From: CALZKI01 sp045124055
GTDB taxonomy: Bacteria; Bacillota; Clostridia; Lachnospirales; Lachnospiraceae
DNA: 64,000 bases
Direction: 5' to 3'
Assembly (NCBI GenBank): GCA_045124055.1
Contig: JBGVKZ010000020.1
Coordinates: 38,537 to 102,536, forward strand
In this document: positions 52,415 to 60,168 of the stretch, one piece after another
How positions within the stretch are numbered: position 1 is the stretch's first letter
Layout: each line of letters begins with the position of its first letter
Position numbers and translations under genes: made by a program
Notes under the pieces: generated by a model
Database searches by the model: none
Told to the model about the DNA's origin: nothing
What the model saw: the letters and a program-made list of their open reading frames with translations, nothing else

Positions 52415-52517
52415 TTTGAGGGAAAAGATATGCCAAGATAAGACGTGTTTTGCAAAGAAATGGAAATTTCATAAATCTTGGAAAAACCCTTAAAAGACTA
52501 GCAAATATCAGCATTTA

Positions 52518-52564
52518 AAGGAGTTTTAGATATATGATAAAAGTATTATTCATCTGTCACGGCA
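52518..52564 (+). other. att copy 3: LMW-PTP gene 5' end
   Basis: AAAGGAG and ATG 52534 begin MIKVLFICHGN, then diverge. Core TTCATCTGTCACGGCA is at 52549-52564 (one C/T difference from copies 1 and 2). The rest of the phosphatase gene does not follow, so another insertion lies downstream. Confidence 0.85.
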
Positions 52565-52612
52565 ATCTACAATAAATTTGAGAAAAGCTAGTAAAAATGA
52601 GCTTATGAACAA

Positions 52613-52665
52613 TTTGTGATTAAGTATTTACCTATGTTTTACTTATTTCGTCTTTGTGATTAAGT
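52613..52665. repeat. Direct repeats after att copy 3
   Basis: TTTGTGATTAAGT at 52613-52625 and 52653-52665, 50-100 bp from the att core. The spacing (40 bp) differs from the 11-12 bp arm pairs of elements 2 and 3, so an arm role is uncertain. Confidence 0.5.
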
Positions 52666-52686
52666 GTAACTAAAATGGATAGTGAT

Positions 52687-52724
52687 GAGAGCTTGTTGCG
52701 TTAGCGACAAACTCTCTATTTTTA
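52687..52724 (+). terminator. Terminator-like hairpin
   Basis: GAGAGCTTGTTGC pairs imperfectly with GCGACAAACTCTC, followed by TATTTTTA. No gene is seen directly upstream, so it may end read-through from element 3 or a small RNA. Confidence 0.55.
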
Positions 52725-52832
52725 TGCAAAAATCTTTGTGAAATAAAGCTAATTGATTTATATGTATACAAGCGTTACCCTCCCACCGCTGAATGACTCA
52801 GTATATTATATATTTTTGGGAGGATGCAGGAT

Positions 52833-53732
52833 ATGCAGAACGTAAAAGCAGATACGAGTTATGAATACTTCAAATCAGTAGTAGTGGAACAAGTCAGAGA
52901 AAAGGTGGAGGGGCGAGTAGAAATTCAAAAGATTAAAAAAAATAATGGGCTAGAGCTTGATGGTTTAACAATCATAGAGGGGAAGGTAAATATAAGTCCA
53001 ACAATTTATCTGAATTACTATTATGACAAATTCTTACAATGTGGTTTGAATGTAGTATTAAAAGAAATTTTAGACACATATGAGAAAAACAAACCAAAGA
53101 CATCAATAGATATTTCATTTTTTACAGACACAGAAAAGGTGCGCAGTATAATTAAAATGAAAATTGTGAATTATGAGAGAAACATAGCCTTGTTGGAAAA
53201 GGTGCCACATATTAAGTATTTGGACTTGGCAATAATTTTTTATGCGGAAATAGAAAATACAGAAGATGGACTTGCGACGATTTTAATACATAATCATCAT
53301 ATGAAGTATTGGAATTTTACAACAGAAGAAATTTTCAAAATGGCAGAAGAAAATATGGCAGAAGATTTTAAAATCGTACCGATAATGGATATTGTAAATC
53401 GCGTAATGGAAAAAGAATTTATAGAAGTGTTAGAGCAGAAGAAAACAGTAGAAATAGGCGTAGTTACAAATCATAGAAATATAAATGGAGCGGTTGCAAT
53501 GGTAAACTCTAAGATGTTACAGGAATATATGAAAAGACACCATGCAGAGCGATTAATCATTATTCCATCAAGTATTCATGAAGTTTTGTTAATACCTTGC
53601 GACACAGAAACAAGTGTGGCGTCATTTAAAGAAATGGTACGGGAAGTAAATGCAACACAGTTGTTACCGGAAGAAGTATTAAGTGATAATGCCTATATCT
53701 ACGATGGCAGTAATATCAAATTAATTGAATAG
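52833..53732 (+). CDS. DUF5688 family protein
   Basis: 299 residues from ATG 52833 (GGGAGG 9 nt upstream; ATG 52824 touches it). The alternating pattern and segments VVEQVREKVEGRVEIQKIKK, PTIYLNYYYDKFLQCG, YLDLAIIFYAEIENTEDG and PSSIHEVLLIPCDTET match DUF5688, a Lachnospiraceae family found mostly in mobile elements. Its function is unknown. It heads a series of small genes and is followed by its own terminator. Confidence 0.75.
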   Translation: MQNVKADTSYEYFKSVVVEQVREKVEGRVEIQKIKKNNGLELDGLTIIEGKVNISPTIYLNYYYDKFLQCGLNVVLKEILDTYEKNKPKTSIDISFFTDTEKVRSIIKMKIVNYERNIALLEKVPHIKYLDLAIIFYAEIENTEDGLATILIHNHHMKYWNFTTEEIFKMAEENMAEDFKIVPIMDIVNRVMEKEFIEVLEQKKTVEIGVVTNHRNINGAVAMVNSKMLQEYMKRHHAERLIIIPSSIHEVLLIPCDTETSVASFKEMVREVNATQLLPEEVLSDNAYIYDGSNIKLIE

Positions 53733-53743
53733 TTAGTAAGCAG

Positions 53744-53773
53744 AGGCAGAGGGATAACTCCTTCTGCCTTTTA
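53744..53773 (+). terminator. Terminator after the DUF5688 gene
   Basis: AGGCAGAGG pairs with CCTTCTGCCT, followed by TTTAAA. Confidence 0.7.
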
Positions 53774-53877
53774 AAGTTCTAAATAAAACTGTAAGTGCAC
53801 TGCCAAGAAATTGACATTATTTTCAATATGTAATGTCTACAAAACGAAGAAGATAATGAGGAGAGGTACACATTACT

Positions 53878-54129
53878 ATGTTAGAGAAAGACACTAGATT
53901 AAAAACAATTCACATCTACAGTGAACTCAATGAACAGATAGATTTTGTAGTTGTCGTAAGTGAGACAGAAGATATGGAAACACTGACACACTTAATAGAC
54001 GATGCCTGTGATGATTGGTTTGATATAGAGAGAAATCCACATCTACAAAGCATACCAATTTGTGATTTCATAAGCCACATGTTGGATTTGGCAGGTATAG
54101 CACATTGGATATTTGGTAAACAGATTTAG
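53878..54129 (+). CDS. Small acidic hypothetical protein
   Basis: 83 residues with AGGAG upstream. The sequence KTIHIYSELNEQIDFVVVVS followed by ETLTHLIDDACDDWFDIE is an alpha-beta pattern without a known motif. The upstream word GGTACACATTA recurs before the Cys-rich gene at 55588. First gene of a closely spaced run with the next two. Confidence 0.6.
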   Translation: MLEKDTRLKTIHIYSELNEQIDFVVVVSETEDMETLTHLIDDACDDWFDIERNPHLQSIPICDFISHMLDLAGIAHWIFGKQI

Positions 54130-54140
54130 GAGAAAGCGGC

Positions 54141-54563
54141 ATGGGAGCAAAGAGTGTATTTGATAAATATGAATGCAGCGGACAAATGGAGTTATTTGAT
54201 TTCATAGAGAACGACAATAAGTGCTTTTGTTGGGATGACGATATTAACGAGATAGTGGAGAGATTAAGAGAAGTGGCAGGTTATTATGGTCTGGAAGTAG
54301 ATAAAGAAGAGTTTAAGGTTTGGGACCATGTAGCACACTTGGGTTATCGTTTGTGGTTTGATGTATTAGGAACACGAAGAGAGTTGTTTCAAGAGAGTTT
54401 TCAAAATGATGTAGCAGAACTAGTTGGCTTTGCAAAGAGCAAAAACGTGGACTTAACAGCAATGTGGGGGGCGTGTATGTTTTTTGGAAAAGATGCAAAT
54501 GAAAAGGCGAGATTGCATTTCACAACAATGTTTATGGACAAGCAGAGACAACGTAGGAAATAG
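54141..54563 (+). CDS. Hypothetical protein
   Basis: 140 residues, 11 bp after the previous gene with TAGGAG. It starts AKSVFDKYECSGQMELFDFI, has CFCWDDDINEIVERLREVAG and a helical C-terminus ending in KQRQRRK. The MELFDFI segment looks like a sliding-clamp-type binding peptide, but that is speculative. No family recognised. Confidence 0.58.
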   Translation: MGAKSVFDKYECSGQMELFDFIENDNKCFCWDDDINEIVERLREVAGYYGLEVDKEEFKVWDHVAHLGYRLWFDVLGTRRELFQESFQNDVAELVGFAKSKNVDLTAMWGACMFFGKDANEKARLHFTTMFMDKQRQRRK

Positions 54564-54596
54564 ACAAGGGATTACATAGCAGAAAGAGGAGAGCAC

Positions 54597-54854
54597 ATGC
54601 AGGTGATTAATGGACAACATTTCTATACAGACGATGATATATGTAGAACATTAGATAGGTTAGCAGGTGCGGATGAAAGATTGATAAACGAAATTTGTTT
54701 ATTCATTCAAAACGTAAGATTAGGAGTAGACGAAATACCACTACTTAACATAGTGACAGCCCCTTACGAGTTCAGCATTGATTATATGATGTCATTGGAT
54801 AGCGATGTGACGGAAGAGTTTATAAAGATAATGCAGGTATTTGGGTTGATATGA
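54597..54854 (+). CDS. Small hypothetical protein
   Basis: 85 residues with AGAGGAG upstream. It is acidic and helical (DDDICRTLDRLAGADERLIN, YMMSLDSDVTEEFIKIMQVF). No motif recognised. It belongs to the same run of small genes. Confidence 0.55.
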   Translation: MQVINGQHFYTDDDICRTLDRLAGADERLINEICLFIQNVRLGVDEIPLLNIVTAPYEFSIDYMMSLDSDVTEEFIKIMQVFGLI

Positions 54855-54888
54855 TATAATGGACAATATAACTAAGGGGAGAAAATTT

Positions 54889-55404
54889 ATGATACTAAAT
54901 ATAGAAATCATACCAGGGCGTTATGCAAAGAAGAAAAATGATATAAAGAGAGACGTTGAGGAACTCGGATTAGGTTTAGAGAAACAGTGCTATTTATTAA
55001 ATAAATATCCGATTGATACAGAGAATGTAAGTGATGGCTTAATGTTATTCCAAAATAGAAACGCAAAATGTGTCGAAGAACTATTTTATGAAAATAAACA
55101 CGGGAAAAATTTGTATACGATAGAGGGAGATGCATTTGTCGGCATAGACTATAATATTGTGCGTATGTTATACATCTGGAGTGGAGAATACATCATCGGC
55201 TTTGAGATAATTGAGGCTGCCTGGAATCCATGGGATGAGTCAATAGAGTATAGATATTCTCCATGCAGAATGTACAAAGTAGCGAGTGATAATCCATTAT
55301 ATATTGCTTTGATGACAGGGGAATTACAAAAGGCAGAGGGTGGTTTGACAGAGAAAGAGATAGAAATAATTTTACAACAGTCAGAATTTATTAAAGAGTT
55401 TTAA
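54889..55404 (+). CDS. Hypothetical protein
   Basis: 171 residues from ATG 54889 (AAGGGGA 8 nt upstream; ATG 54859 lacks a site). A TATAAT box lies at 54855-54860. The sequence has alternating strands and helices, e.g. GDAFVGIDYNIVRMLYIWSG and EYIIGFEIIEAAWNPWDESI. No family recognised. Confidence 0.57.
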   Translation: MILNIEIIPGRYAKKKNDIKRDVEELGLGLEKQCYLLNKYPIDTENVSDGLMLFQNRNAKCVEELFYENKHGKNLYTIEGDAFVGIDYNIVRMLYIWSGEYIIGFEIIEAAWNPWDESIEYRYSPCRMYKVASDNPLYIALMTGELQKAEGGLTEKEIEIILQQSEFIKEF

Positions 55405-55587
55405 ATGGCTTTGAAAAGTGGTTTTGCCGATTATACAGAGGCGTGCCACTTTATTTATTAGATTTTTATTGTATGTGCACTACCAACAATCCATGGACTT
55501 AACCTCCTTACACTTCGCCTATGGAAGAAAAAATGTATCAGCGTTAGGATATATGTGTAAGGAAAACACGAAAGGTTGGTACACATT

Positions 55588-55695
55588 ATGGAGAAATTGA
55601 TTTACTGGATAAAAAAAACAATTAAGAGAGATAAGCAATGTAAGTGCTTGTGTTTATGTTGTGAGTTCTATGAAGAATGTAAAAATGACATGTAA
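55588..55695 (+). CDS. Tiny Cys-rich protein
   Basis: 35 residues. A basic amphipathic start (EKLIYWIKKTIKRDKQ) is followed by CKCLCLCCEFYEECKND, five to six cysteines in 14 residues, able to bind a metal. The ribosome site is weak (AAAGG 12 nt upstream), though the word GGTACACATTA is shared with the start region of the gene at 53878. Similar tiny Cys-rich ORFs occur in Lachnospiraceae mobile DNA. Confidence 0.5.
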   Translation: MEKLIYWIKKTIKRDKQCKCLCLCCEFYEECKNDM

Positions 55696-55759
55696 AAGAG
55701 ATTAGGCATCGTTCAGAAGTAATCTGGACGGTGCCACATTTATTTAAGGAGGCATGGAT

Positions 55760-56425
55760 ATGTTGAAGAATTACCAAGAGATGTTAGAGTATGGCTTTGA
55801 TGTTTTAAATAGAGTTTATTTTGATAGTGCACTTCCACCTATCGTAATCACGATTATGTCATCACCTAGAACGAACGGACACTTTACAGTAAATAGGGAG
55901 TGGCGTGTAGGAGAAGAAAACTTCAATGAAATCAATATCAGTGCAGAGCACTTGGACAGACCGATTGAAAATGTAATGGCAACGCTTTTACATGAAATGG
56001 TGCATTATTATTGTCAGCTTAACGGCATACAGGATACATCACAATACGGCAGATATCATAATAAAAACTTTAAGATTGAAGCAGAAAAACGTGGACTTAT
56101 GATTAGTCAAGCAAAGTACATTGGATGGAGTGTCACCGAGCCAACACTAGAGTTCATTCAAGTGTTAAAAGATAACGGAATTGAAAAGCCAGTTGACATG
56201 AACAGAGATGGTTATTTCATCAGTACAATCATGGGTATACTTGGTAAAGGTGGTTTAGATGGCAAGGGTGGAGCAAACGGCGTTGATGGTATTGAAGTAA
56301 AGAAACCAAAGTGCAGTACACGAAAGTATATGTGTCCTTGTTGTGGTAACAGTTTACGAGCAACAAAAGATTTAAACATCATGTGTATGGATTGCAATGA
56401 GCAGTTTGTTAAAGTTGAAAAGTAA
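55760..56425 (+). CDS. SprT-like zinc metalloprotein
   Basis: 221 residues from ATG 55760 (AAGGAGG 7 nt upstream; ATG 55754 almost touches it). The HExxH zinc motif is in LLHEMVHYYCQLNG near residue 76, with a downstream HNKNFKIEAEKRG supplying the third ligand, as in the SprT/Spartan family. A C-terminal four-cysteine ribbon (CPCCGNSL and CMDCNEQF) completes the usual architecture. A glycine-rich linker (GKGGLDGKGGANGVDG) sits between them. Members may cleave DNA-protein crosslinks; the mobile-element version is of unknown role. Confidence 0.88.
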   Translation: MLKNYQEMLEYGFDVLNRVYFDSALPPIVITIMSSPRTNGHFTVNREWRVGEENFNEINISAEHLDRPIENVMATLLHEMVHYYCQLNGIQDTSQYGRYHNKNFKIEAEKRGLMISQAKYIGWSVTEPTLEFIQVLKDNGIEKPVDMNRDGYFISTIMGILGKGGLDGKGGANGVDGIEVKKPKCSTRKYMCPCCGNSLRATKDLNIMCMDCNEQFVKVEK

Positions 56426-56438
56426 GGTGGTTTGACGA

Positions 56439-56474
56439 GTGGATTTCATTTTAAGTCTTCTAAATGAAATCCAC
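56439..56474. repeat. Perfect 13-bp inverted repeat
   Basis: GTGGATTTCATTT (56439-56451) and AAATGAAATCCAC (56462-56474) with a 10-nt loop. No T-run follows, so it is not a standard terminator; an operator or RNA structure is possible. The rest of the 56426-56751 gap shows nothing else I can support. Confidence 0.65.
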
Positions 56475-56751
56475 GATAGCGTATAGGGACGGAGTAATTA
56501 GCATAAGGAAGATTGTATGTGTATTGCCAAAATGAGAAAGATAACAAGGGTCAGCTGTAACAGTCTGGCTTTTTTATTTGTGTAAGCAGATAGGAATGTG
56601 CTTTTAAAGGTGCTTGGTGGTGTTGGTTAATGTGTCGTGTAAAGGTACTTATAAATAATAAGAAGTGTATTTATTAATTGATAAATGATAAAAGTTTGGG
56701 CTACATCATTTATTCAAGAATTACTTTTAGGAAAGAGGTGACGAAAGATAT

Positions 56752-56922
56752 ATGGAAGTAGTAGGTATATCTGGAAAGTTGATAAGACCGGATGGAGTAG
56801 TGGAGTTCTGGTGGAACGGAGTGAATTATCACAATGTTGTACCAGAGGAGTTTGTGGATGCAGAGATAGAGGCTGCATCAATAAATAATAAGAAAGGAGT
56901 AAAGAGGAATGAGAAAATATAG
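56752..56922 (+). CDS. Small hypothetical protein overlapping the next gene
   Basis: 56 residues with AAAGAGGTG upstream. It has a beta-hairpin pattern (EVVGISGKLIRPDGVVEFWW) and a lysine-rich tail. Its last 14 nt overlap the start of the gene at 56909, showing translational coupling. No family recognised. Confidence 0.6.
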   Translation: MEVVGISGKLIRPDGVVEFWWNGVNYHNVVPEEFVDAEIEAASINNKKGVKRNEKI

Positions 56923-57535
56923 AAAGAGCGAGGATTACATGAGAACAAGAGAGTGCTTGTTCGGAATAGAACCAAACGTAATAGTAGATTTGGTACAGAA
57001 TGGAGAGTTAGTATCAATAGTATCGAAGAAACCAGAGCGTGTTGGAGTAACACACTTGGAACCAGTTAACGGATACTTCAAAATTAAGGACACAAACTTG
57101 ATTTGGATGCACGTCCAGAATGGTTATGGTGTAATCATTAACGAGTTTGTGCAGACTAAGAATGGTTTACACGTTAACTTGGTTGATGAGTTATCTCCCT
57201 ACTATTGGTATATTGAGAATAGGACAGGGATTATAAAGGCTTGGGCACTTGACAACAGGGCACTGTATAGCTGTATTGAGAGTATTATAGTGTATGGTGA
57301 TATCAACAAACGTATTGAAAGTTATATGGATGTACATCATAAAGGTAAAAAATGGTTCAATACAAAGAATACGATGTCAGTAGTGTGTCGTAAGAAACAT
57401 AAGCATCATCATAATAAAGTAGGTACACGCAAGTCTCATAGACATGGAGTTGTGATTAGAAGTGTAGAGGAGTTTATGTACAGGAAAAAATTTATTGTAT
57501 CAGAAGATGCAAAATTAAAGAATCAGCTTATGTAA
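56909..57535 (+). CDS. Hypothetical basic protein
   Basis: 208 residues with AAAGAGG upstream. An N-terminal basic stretch (RKYRKSEDYMRTRE) is followed by a beta-rich middle (LVSIVSKKPERVGVTHLEPV, GYFKIKDTNLIWMHVQNGYG). The C-terminus has a strongly basic, His-rich region (CRKKHKHHHNKVGTRKSHRH). Nucleic-acid binding is likely but unproven. It is coupled to the 56-residue protein upstream. Confidence 0.6.
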   Translation: MRKYRKSEDYMRTRECLFGIEPNVIVDLVQNGELVSIVSKKPERVGVTHLEPVNGYFKIKDTNLIWMHVQNGYGVIINEFVQTKNGLHVNLVDELSPYYWYIENRTGIIKAWALDNRALYSCIESIIVYGDINKRIESYMDVHHKGKKWFNTKNTMSVVCRKKHKHHHNKVGTRKSHRHGVVIRSVEEFMYRKKFIVSEDAKLKNQLM

Positions 57536-58279
57536 GAGGTTGTACAATAGGTCAGGGCACTGTCAGAAATGGCAGTGCTTTTATTATTGCCAAGTTGCCA
57601 ACAATTAAGAGATTTGCATTATCAGAAGTATAGTACTGACCGAGTATATGAAATTTTTTAAAAATAATAGTGTTTATTTACATATTTTAAACAAGGATGC
57701 ATGGAGCAATTTTTGATATGGACTAGTTGATAGAACAATATGTGGCTCTAGGCAAAATTTATGTTGCATGAGAAGATTGTCTACGTTATGGAAAAATTGA
57801 TGTTTTGTGTGAATAAATTGTGGTGAGTATAAGAGGAAGAACGACATGCGAAAAATGAAAAGATGTGATGATAGCAATAATTCCGGCACTATCACCAATT
57901 TACAATTGCATAACTAAGCGTTACAATCACCCCACCTTAGAGGAAGGAGTAATTTTTTATTAGTAAAATAACATGTAAGTAAAGTAAAGAAGATGTTGTG
58001 GTCTCCAATTGCCAATAAGTGCTAACACAGAAACGAGTATTTAATTAGTTTAGCAGACAGTTTAATTAAGCGTGCATGGGTACAAAAATAGAAATCCTGT
58101 AATTCTGCTTATTTTGGAATAATGGGTGATTTTAAATTAACATGTTAAGAAGATTGCAAAATGCTCAACACATCAATTTGTTTTAAACACTTTTTAAGAA
58201 TAAGTAGAGTGTACGGATTGGGTGTAGCCTATTTGGATGTTGTTTTGAAATCAATTTTAAATAAGCAGGAGGTCTACGT
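57536..58279. other. 744-bp gene-free stretch with one terminator
   Basis: A terminator (GCACTG 57557-57562 pairing with CAGTGC 57573-57578, then TTTTATT) closes the upstream unit. The word GCGTTAC near 57917, followed by CCCACC, resembles GCGTTACCCTCCCACC near 52780. I find no gene on either strand in the remaining sequence. Confidence 0.5.
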
Positions 58280-58846
58280 ATGAGAGTAGCTTATGTACGA
58301 GTTAGCACAGTTGAGCAGAATGAAGCCAGACAAGTAGAGGCATTAAAAAAATTTAATATTGAGAAATGGTACATTGAAAAAGTAAGCGGTAAGGACACAA
58401 GGAGAGAGCAGTTACAACTTATGCTGGATTTTGTGCGTGAGGGTGATGAAGTCTACGTTATGGATTTTAGTAGGATGAGTCGCAGTGTGCAGGATTTATT
58501 AGAAATTGTGGAATTGCTAAATTCCAAAAAAATAAAACTTGTAAGTTTGAAAGAAAGTCTTGATACAAGTACAGCTACCGGAAAGTTAATGTTGACACTC
58601 ATTGGGGCAATCGCAGAATTTGAGAGAGCCAATACGTTAGAAAGACAGCGTGAGGGAATTGCAATTGCAAAACGCGAAGGTAAGTATAAAGGTCGTAAAG
58701 CAATGGATTTGGATAACTGGACAGAAGTTTACAACGCTTGGAAGTCTGGAGAAATAACAGCGGTTGCAGCAAGTAAATTACTTGGTATTAATCGTGGTAC
58801 GTTCTATAGCCGAGTTAAAAAAGAGGAGAAAGGAGGTGCATCATAA
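58280..58846 (+). CDS. Serine recombinase (resolvase/invertase family)
   Basis: 188 residues with AGGAGG upstream. Catalytic Ser is in RVAYVRVSTVEQNE; YVMDFSRMSRS and LIGAIAEFERANTLERQREG complete the core. A C-terminal helix-turn-helix is present (ITAVAASKLLGINRGTFYSR). It differs from the recombinase at 35809 by its shorter hinge and Hin-like tail. Its stop codon overlaps the start of the zinc-ribbon nuclease gene, so the two are made together. Confidence 0.9.
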   Translation: MRVAYVRVSTVEQNEARQVEALKKFNIEKWYIEKVSGKDTRREQLQLMLDFVREGDEVYVMDFSRMSRSVQDLLEIVELLNSKKIKLVSLKESLDTSTATGKLMLTLIGAIAEFERANTLERQREGIAIAKREGKYKGRKAMDLDNWTEVYNAWKSGEITAVAASKLLGINRGTFYSRVKKEEKGGAS

Positions 58847-60099
58847 TGGGGATGTGGGACGAATTTAGTTTTCTAGAAGATGCGGACAAGTTGGATAACT
58901 GGTCTTTAGAAAACTGGTGTAAAACACATGGGGAAAGAGGATTGATTATTGCAAAAGAATGGAATCGTGAAAGGAATTTAGATGCATTAGGAAATTCGAT
59001 TGATATATCAGATGTTAGTGAAGATAGAACTCGTGTAAAATATTGGTGGAAGTGTTCTGGATGTGATAATGATTTTCAAATGGCAATAAGAAATCGTACA
59101 GAGCAAGGTCAAGGATGTTGCAGATGTGGTTGGAAAGCAGGTGGGATTAAAAATAGACAGAATGCAATGAAAAATGGTAATGATTTGCAGACTTGGTGTA
59201 ATAGTCATGGTGAGTTTGGCAGTACACTAGCAATAGAGTGGGATTCTGAAGAGAATATGGCGTTACATGGTATATCAATTAATGAAATATCACAAAGAAG
59301 TTCATTAGAGGCTAGTTGGATATGTAGTCGTTGTGGTCACAAATATGTAAAAAAGATTTATGCAAGGGTTGCATTGGGGGTTGGGTGTCCAGAGTGTTGC
59401 AGAATAGGAACGTCATTTCCAGAGCAGGTAATACGCAGGTCGATATTACAAGTATTTTCAGATACGATGAATAGAGCAAGATTGTTTGGTAGCATAGAAT
59501 ATGATATTTATATTCCAAGTGAAAATGTTGCAATTGAATATAATGGCAGTTACTGGCACAGAAAAAAAGAAACGCGTGACAATATGAAAAGAGAGATGTG
59601 TTTATTACATGGGATAAGGTTTATAAGTATAAATGCAGATAGAGGCAGCATTGATATGAAATTTGAAGGTGACGAAATAAGTTATAATATTTCAACATCT
59701 AATCATAAGGAGCAATTGAATAAAATTGTAGATTATATTCTTAATCAGTTAGGACATAGTATTAAAGAAATTGATTTTGAACAAGCTGTAGATGAGTCAT
59801 ACGGTCAAATGTTAGGGGAAATAGATGATAATTTTATAAAATATGAGCCAAGGTTAGTTTTGGAATGGGATAAAGAATTAAATAGAAATTTGAAACCAGA
59901 GTATTTTTCAAAGAGTTCTCATCAGAGAATAAAATGGCGTTGTAAAAGATGTGGATTCGTTTTTGAAAATTCTATAAATAGTAGAATTAGATTTAAGTCC
60001 GGATGTGCAAACTGTGGATATAATATATTTGATGATAGATTACATCCACATGGATGTAACAGACGTAAAATAGTTCACTATGGACTTAATAATTTATGA
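58846..60099 (+). CDS. Zinc-ribbon protein with Vsr/PD-(D/E)xK-like endonuclease domain
   Basis: 417 residues, starting on the last base of the recombinase stop (GGAGG upstream). Three zinc ribbons of the PF14311 kind are visible: WKCSGCDNDF...CCRCG (about residues 67-98), ICSRCGHKY...CPECC (about 158-185) and CKRCGFVF...CANCG (about 365-392). Between the second and third is a nuclease-like segment, SFPEQVIRRS, YDIYIPSENVAIEYNGSYWH, then MKREMCLLHGIRFISI, as in Vsr and homing-type enzymes. Coupling to a site-specific recombinase suggests a joint role in DNA targeting. Confidence 0.75.
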   Translation: MGMWDEFSFLEDADKLDNWSLENWCKTHGERGLIIAKEWNRERNLDALGNSIDISDVSEDRTRVKYWWKCSGCDNDFQMAIRNRTEQGQGCCRCGWKAGGIKNRQNAMKNGNDLQTWCNSHGEFGSTLAIEWDSEENMALHGISINEISQRSSLEASWICSRCGHKYVKKIYARVALGVGCPECCRIGTSFPEQVIRRSILQVFSDTMNRARLFGSIEYDIYIPSENVAIEYNGSYWHRKKETRDNMKREMCLLHGIRFISINADRGSIDMKFEGDEISYNISTSNHKEQLNKIVDYILNQLGHSIKEIDFEQAVDESYGQMLGEIDDNFIKYEPRLVLEWDKELNRNLKPEYFSKSSHQRIKWRCKRCGFVFENSINSRIRFKSGCANCGYNIFDDRLHPHGCNRRKIVHYGLNNL

Positions 60100-60168
60100 T
60101 ATTCTTGGTAAACGAGAAAAAATATGATATAGTAAAAATGGTACATAAGAAAGGTAAGGTAAAACATT

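Larger units (their letters stand above)
40768..52564 (+). mobile_element. Element 3: integrative element with CRESS-type replication module, about 11.8 kb
   Basis: It lies between att copies 2 and 3. Paired ATTTACTACT repeats occur just inside both ends (40846-40866 and 52393-52414). Cargo: TPR protein and ABC-3C genes. Core: regulators, an SSB/DUF961-like gene, origin hairpin, CRESS-like Rep, FtsK, Xis and Int. There are no conjugation pore genes, so mobilisation would need help. Confidence 0.85.

Noticed and set aside
55418..55600. 60-codon ORF overlapping the tiny Cys-rich gene
   Set aside because: No ribosome site and no coding-like pattern; the small Cys-rich frame nearby is more convincing.
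57674..57898. Minus-strand 74-codon ORF in the 744-bp gap
   Set aside because: No ribosome site, low-complexity hydrophobic composition typical of AT-rich noncoding DNA.
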